64,000 nucleotides of DNA. Origin: JACJWR01 sp964556255. Its GTDB lineage: Bacteria; Actinomycetota; Actinomycetes; S36-B12; UBA10799. Below the pieces are notes generated by a model. The model saw nothing but the letters and a program-made list of their open reading frames with translations. It ran no database searches and was not told the DNA's origin. Of the stretch, positions 60,394 to 64,000 are shown piece after piece. Location: contig CAZKVQ010000004.1 in the NCBI GenBank assembly GCA_964556255.1, forward strand, positions 1 to 64,000, written 5' to 3'. Numbering within the stretch: the first letter of the stretch is position 1; the number at the start of each line of letters is the position of its first letter. The position numbers and the translations under genes are program-made.

Positions 60394-61227
60394 CTACTCC
60401 TGCGAAGCCGCCTTGCCAAGTGCTCCAGCATTAATTTCATCCAACAATTCCTCCGACGCCAGCGCCCCCACCCGAATGGTCTCGCAGACGAACCGGATCC
60501 ACGCCGCGACTCCGTCCGGGGAGCCACTCTGGTAGCGACGGATGGCGTCGACGTAGCTCGGCCGCCCGAGTTTCATGATCCCGATCTCGGGCACCGTCAG
60601 CATGTCCGGATCGAGCCCGCGGGCCGCGATCACGAGCCTCGTCGTCATCCTCGCGATCGGCCCCGAACCCTCGGTGAAGGGCCTCAGCGCAAGCAACTCG
60701 CCGTGCACGATCGCCGCTTCCACCGGAGCCGGGGCGGTGGAGCCGTTCGCAACGAGTCCAGCCAGCATGCTCAGCCGTTCCCCGACTTCGCCAACCTCTG
60801 GGGCGGCCCCGACTCGGAGCGGGTCATTGGGCTCGCCGACCCGTGGGCGCCCGAGGTCGCCCGAAGCGACGAGGTCACGGGCCAGCAGGGAGTGGAGCCT
60901 GGCCAGCACCTGCAACGGCGTGCGCGGCCAGATGTCCACCTGCTTGGGCAGTTCGCGGTAGCACCGCCAGACCCCGGCGGCGGTACGCCCCATCGGGGAG
61001 TCGTCCCAGGCGTCGCCGCTACGCCAGGCATCGACCGCGAAGTCGATACCTTCGACGGCTGCGCAGGCCTGGGCTCCGTGCACCCGTGACGCGACCGCCA
61101 GCGCGGGGCCGTTGCCCGCCAACCTGCGCGGCCACAGCAGGGAATCAACCGCGTCGCGGGTTGCTGCCACGGCGTCGGCGACACCAGGCAGGTCGACTAA
61201 CGCGGCGAGGGGATCGTTGGCCGTCAT
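60394..61227 (-). CDS. Fic-fold protein with degenerate active site
   Basis: A 277-residue helical protein. The segment HGELLALRPFTEGSGPIARMTTRLVIA near residue 181 has the layout of the Fic motif HPFxxGNGRxxR, but the catalytic His is Arg (RPF) and Asn is Ser (GSG), while Glu, Gly and the final Arg remain. LDPDMLTVPEIGIMKLGRPSYVDAIRRYQSG (key SYVDAIRRYQ) matches the helix after the Fic motif. Without the His, AMP transfer is unlikely; a structural or binding role is possible. Actinobacterial homologues beside the HAD gene have similar changes (from memory). ATG 61227 lies 13 bases after the deacetylase gene. Confidence 0.72.
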   Translation of the reverse strand: MTANDPLAALVDLPGVADAVAATRDAVDSLLWPRRLAGNGPALAVASRVHGAQACAAVEGIDFAVDAWRSGDAWDDSPMGRTAAGVWRCYRELPKQVDIWPRTPLQVLARLHSLLARDLVASGDLGRPRVGEPNDPLRVGAAPEVGEVGERLSMLAGLVANGSTAPAPVEAAIVHGELLALRPFTEGSGPIARMTTRLVIAARGLDPDMLTVPEIGIMKLGRPSYVDAIRRYQSGSPDGVAAWIRFVCETIRVGALASEELLDEINAGALGKAASQE

Positions 61228-61240
61228 CGACCAACCTCGG

Positions 61241-62449
61241 TCACTGGGTCGCCGGCGGCAGTGCCTGCAATTGCTGGAGAACCGCCGGATCCTGTGCCTC
61301 GAGCCACTTCTCTAGGTCCAGGTTGCTCACGAACTGAACGTCCGGGTGCTTCGCCTTCAGATCGACGATGAAGTTGGTCAAGGAGTTCTTGTAGGCGCCA
61401 CATGCCCACTCATTGAAGTGGTTGCCGACGAAGAATGGCGCCCGGTTGCCGTTGTACACCGTCTCCGCGGCGCCCATCAGCGAGTTGTAGGTCGACTGCT
61501 CCATCGCCTTGCACTTCTCAGGGTCGGCCTTCGTCTCGCCCTTGTTCTGGGTGACGAGGAAGTTGTAGTCCATCGAGAGGTTGCTCTCGTTGTAGCCAGC
61601 GACCTTGATCGTCTGCAGCGGGAAGTCCCACAGGTTGTAGTCCTTGACCTTCTTCGGCCACGACAGGTCACCGGAGTTCGAAGTGTCATAGGTGTATCCA
61701 GCCGCAACCATCGCCGGGTACATCTGATCCCGCTGTCCTTCCAGGCAGGGGGTTCGCCCGCCCTTGATCACGCTGGCGTCGAACGGCAATGGGTCGACGC
61801 CACCGGTGTACTGCGGGTTGAACTTCGTCCACTCGTTCATGAAGGTGTTGAACTGGTTGATCTCGCTGGTCCAACCGGCGGTATCCCACGACTGGACGCC
61901 GCCGGAGCCGCAGAAGTGTCCGAGATAGTGCGTGGCAATCTCGTGGCCCTTCTTGTAGGCCTCGGTCCAGGCGTTGATGCGGTCCGCCAAGAGCGACGGG
62001 TCACCGAAACCGATTGCCGAGGTGCCGCGCGGCTTGTTGGGTGGGTCGTAGTTCAGCTTCTGCTCGTTGTCGGGCAGGATGCATAGCCCGGAGATGTTGA
62101 ACGAGAACCGCCCGGAGACTTTCTCTGCGGTGTCCAGGTAATGGCGGAAGAGTTTGCTCTTCGTCTCGCATGACCCGTCGAACGACACCACCACGAACTG
62201 CGGCGGCTTCTCCCCGGGAGCGAGCTTCTTGATCTCCAACTCCGGCTGCGGCTCCGGCGGCGTGGTCACCGACTTCGGGGGTCCGGTCGGGCTGGAGGAG
62301 GCCTCGCCGCCATCGGACGAGGTGTTGCCGCCACTCTCGGCCGCGGTGTTATCCGCCGCCGCGGTCCCTTTCGGCAGGAAGCCGCCGTAGATGAGCCCCG
62401 CGACAGCCGCGAGCGCGAGCAGTACGGGGATCAGCACACGAGCGCGCAT
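61241..62449 (-). CDS. Membrane-anchored polysaccharide deacetylase-like protein (CE4-like)
   Basis: A 402-residue protein with an N-terminal signal anchor (VLIPVLLALAAVAGLIYGGF), a Ser/Pro/Glu linker to about residue 75, and an NodB-like fold. Motif 1 reads VVVSFDGSCETKSK, where the usual second Asp of TFDDG is Gly; motif 2 is HEIATHYLGHFCGSGG with the metal-binding His-x3-His; later KGGRTPCLEGQRDQMYPAM and FVGNHFNEW may supply remaining residues. The single Asp means metal ligation is altered, so the deacetylase label is tentative. ATG 62449 has GGAGGG upstream. It is divergent from nhaA and 13 bases upstream of the Fic-like gene. Confidence 0.78.
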   Translation of the reverse strand: MRARVLIPVLLALAAVAGLIYGGFLPKGTAAADNTAAESGGNTSSDGGEASSSPTGPPKSVTTPPEPQPELEIKKLAPGEKPPQFVVVSFDGSCETKSKLFRHYLDTAEKVSGRFSFNISGLCILPDNEQKLNYDPPNKPRGTSAIGFGDPSLLADRINAWTEAYKKGHEIATHYLGHFCGSGGVQSWDTAGWTSEINQFNTFMNEWTKFNPQYTGGVDPLPFDASVIKGGRTPCLEGQRDQMYPAMVAAGYTYDTSNSGDLSWPKKVKDYNLWDFPLQTIKVAGYNESNLSMDYNFLVTQNKGETKADPEKCKAMEQSTYNSLMGAAETVYNGNRAPFFVGNHFNEWACGAYKNSLTNFIVDLKAKHPDVQFVSNLDLEKWLEAQDPAVLQQLQALPPATQ

Positions 62450-62472
62450 CGTCCCTCCGAATCGATAGAAAA

Positions 62473-62485
62473 GGCCACAGTGGCC
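62473..62485. promoter_or_regulatory. Palindrome GGCCAC-A-GTGGCC upstream of the deacetylase gene
   Basis: A perfect six-base inverted repeat around one A lies 24-36 bases upstream of the deacetylase start in the divergent spacer 62450-62713. It is a candidate operator; no binding protein can be named. Confidence 0.4.
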
Positions 62486-62510
62486 CTGCAGGTCCAGTAT
62501 CTCCGACGAG

Positions 62511-62526
62511 CCCGAGGCCCCTCGGG
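62511..62526 (+). other. Short hairpin in the deacetylase/nhaA spacer
   Basis: CCCGAG (62511-62516) pairs with CTCGGG (62521-62526) around the loop GCCC, followed by TTCCTT. The stem is short; it could be a weak attenuator or chance. Confidence 0.3.
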
Positions 62527-62659
62527 TTCCTTCACCCGCGTGTTCACGGTCACACTGGGCCCACCGCCGACCGAAACTGCTCGGCCGTGGGTGGACCCCC
62601 GATCCGACTTCTGGCAGCCGAGGGTCCTCGGTCACTAGTGTGAGCCACGGCAGATAAGC

Positions 62660-62675
62660 GGGGCGCCGGCGCCCC
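62660..62675 (+). promoter_or_regulatory. 16-base palindrome upstream of nhaA
   Basis: GGGGCGCCGGCGCCCC is a perfect self-complementary sequence 38 bases before the nhaA start, probably in its leader or promoter. As RNA it forms a compact hairpin. I could not match it to the published nhaA lithium/sodium riboswitch motifs. Confidence 0.45.
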
Positions 62676-62713
62676 TCCGATTGCGACCGGACTTTCATCG
62701 AGGGCGGGCACCC

Positions 62714-64000
62714 ATGGACGAGCAGCACGGCGAGGGCCGTCTCTTCGACCGACCGTCGCTCGCGGAGCGCAGCTGGCTGCTCGGGGTGCTGCGCAACGAG
62801 ACGGTCGGGGGCGTCCTCCTGCTGGTGTCGGCCGTGATCGCGCTGATCTGGGCGAACAGCATGTATGGAGACGCCTACCAGGCGATCTCCAACTTCGAAA
62901 TCGGACCCGCGGCACTGCATCTGCACCTGAGCCTGGCCGACTGGGCCGCCGACGGCCTGCTGGCGGTGTTCTTCTTCGTCGCCGGTCTGGAGCTCAAGCA
63001 CGAACTTGTTCTGGGAAGTCTCGCGGATCGCCGGAAGGCGGCCGTGCCGGTGGCCGCCGCCCTCGGCGGTATGGCCGTGCCCGCCCTGATCTACCTGGCA
63101 GTGAACGTCGCGGGCAGCGGCGAGCCGATCGGATGGGGGATTCCGATGGCCACCGACATCGCCTTCGCCCTGGCGGTGCTGGCCGTCGCCGGCACCAACC
63201 TTCCGATCGCGTTGCGGGCGTTCCTGCTGACCTTGGCCGTGGTGGACGACCTCGGTGCGATCACCGTGATCGCGATCTTCTACTCCAAGGGCTTCCACCT
63301 GATGCCGTTCGTGCTCGCGGTCGCTCTGTTGGTCGGGTATTGGCTACTGCAGCGTGCCCGGGTCACCGCATGGTGGATCTACGTGCCGCTGGCGCTGGCG
63401 GTCTGGACCCTCGTACACGCCTCGGGAGTCCATGCCACAGTCGCTGGTGTAGCGCTGGGACTGCTCACGCGGGTGAAGGCCGACCCCGGGGAGCAGAGCA
63501 GCCCAGCCGAGCGCCTTCAGCTGCGGATCGCCCCGTTCTCCGCCGGCTTCTGCGTGCCGGCCTTCGCCTTCTTCGCGGCCGGAGTCGACCTTCGCGGCAC
63601 CAGCGTGGTGTCGGCCCTGAACAACCCGGTAGCGCTCGGCGTGATCCTGGGGCTCGTCCTGGGCAAGCCCTTCGGCGTGGTGGGGACGGCATGGCTCACT
63701 GCTCGATTCACCAGGGCCTCGCTGTCGTCCTCCCTGAAATGGCGGGACATCGTCGCGGTGGGGCTGCTGGCCGGTGTCGGTTTCACAGTGTCCCTGCTCA
63801 TCGCGGAATTGGCCTTCTACAACGAACCGGTCGTCGGATCCTCCGCGCGCCTGGCGGTTCTCTTGGCCTCTGTGTTGGCCGCTCTGCTGGCCAGCGCCGC
63901 CCTGATCTCGCGGTCGCGGTACTACCGCGGATTGGCGGCCGAGGAGGATCGTGACGATGACGGCGACGGGATACCTCACGTCTACCAGCGACCGGAGCCC
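62714..64000 (+). CDS. nhaA: Na+/H+ antiporter NhaA (partial at window edge)
   Basis: A sodium/proton antiporter for pH and salt homeostasis. At least 429 residues are present and the frame is open at the right edge. NETVGGVLLLVSAVIALIWANS opens helix 1, followed by the domain motifs FFFVAGLELKHELVLGSL, PMATDIAFALAVLAVAG (helix IV), LTLAVVDDLGAITVIAIFY with the paired Asp of the transport site, HASGVHATVAGVALGLL, and LGKPFGVVGTAW. The C-terminal tail is acidic (EEDRDDDGDG). ATG 62714 fits the family. Together with the osmoprotectant transporter at 14242 it gives the cell salt-stress functions. Confidence 0.94.
   Translation, partial: MDEQHGEGRLFDRPSLAERSWLLGVLRNETVGGVLLLVSAVIALIWANSMYGDAYQAISNFEIGPAALHLHLSLADWAADGLLAVFFFVAGLELKHELVLGSLADRRKAAVPVAAALGGMAVPALIYLAVNVAGSGEPIGWGIPMATDIAFALAVLAVAGTNLPIALRAFLLTLAVVDDLGAITVIAIFYSKGFHLMPFVLAVALLVGYWLLQRARVTAWWIYVPLALAVWTLVHASGVHATVAGVALGLLTRVKADPGEQSSPAERLQLRIAPFSAGFCVPAFAFFAAGVDLRGTSVVSALNNPVALGVILGLVLGKPFGVVGTAWLTARFTRASLSSSLKWRDIVAVGLLAGVGFTVSLLIAELAFYNEPVVGSSARLAVLLASVLAALLASAALISRSRYYRGLAAEEDRDDDGDGIPHVYQRPEP

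Noticed and set aside
62540..62713. nhaA lithium/sodium riboswitch
   Set aside because: I could not match the published conserved bases; only the palindrome and short hairpins are visible.

Overview
The window is a stretch of high-GC (well above 60%) chromosomal DNA from an actinobacterium (Actinomycetota). The evidence is Lsr2, ClpC with a ClgR-like operator, a BldG-like anti-sigma antagonist beside an SftH-type helicase and a Tad pilus locus, DUF3180, DUF2342, DUF2520, DUF4244, a class E sortase and many GTG starts. The gene order panC-nadB-nadC-coaX, dacB-DUF2342-tilS-hpt-ftsH-folE-folP-folBK-DUF3180 and holB-tmk-topA-methyltransferase-hppA-anti-sigma-bldG/helicase matches, from memory, the conserved core order of Streptomyces and relatives. 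Two runs of N (61 and 63 bases) show a scaffolded draft or metagenome-assembled genome, and the species cannot be named. I saw no rRNA, tRNA, CRISPR array, transposase, integrase or phage gene.

Layout. 1-1785: clpC, split by a frameshifting deletion at 631-634. 2045-3688: phosphoglucomutase, containing the first N gap. 3757-9757: lsr2, then a tightly coupled minus-strand cofactor set (DUF2520 protein, panC, nadB, nadC, coaX, argA) for pantothenate/CoA, NAD and arginine precursors. 9848-14225: a MidA/NDUFAF7-like methyltransferase and an orphan NuoD-like protein, with two membrane PH-domain proteins between them on the other strand. 14242-17574: an osmoprotectant-type ABC transporter whose ATPase and permease start codons overlap head to head. 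17618-26980: folate, FtsH, purine salvage, TilS, DUF2342 and DacB genes. 27165-29199: inorganic pyrophosphatase and a short gamma-glutamyltransferase-like protein.

29282-39816 holds accessory and surface functions. A trmB-MFS-lipoprotein operon reads leftward. A low-molecular-weight tyrosine phosphatase, a Wzz/BY-kinase with a perfect (GGCTAC)9 tail, a DUF4012 protein, an LPSTG wall-anchor protein, a tethered repeat protein, a class E sortase and a 60-residue membrane protein read rightward. This looks like a tyrosine-phosphorylation-controlled polysaccharide and surface-protein assembly module. 39791-50985 returns to core genes: a secreted TAP-like hydrolase, holB, tmk, topA, a methyltransferase and the H+-pyrophosphatase.

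51168-59248: a partner-switching pair (anti-sigma factor with the second N gap, and a BldG-like antagonist), the SftH/Hrq1-like helicase, and a complete-looking minus-strand Tad secretion/pilus operon (tadZ, tadA, tadB, tadC, flp pilin, tadE, tadE/G-like) without a prepilin peptidase in view. 59399-64000: a HAD-IB hydrolase, a Fic-fold protein with a degenerate active site, a membrane-anchored polysaccharide deacetylase-like protein, and nhaA running off the right edge.

The observations I rate most worth following are the methyltransferase/NuoD pair with the target arginine retained, the phosphatase-kinase-sortase module with its tyrosine microsatellite, the overlapping divergent start codons of the osmoprotectant transporter, and the broken clpC.
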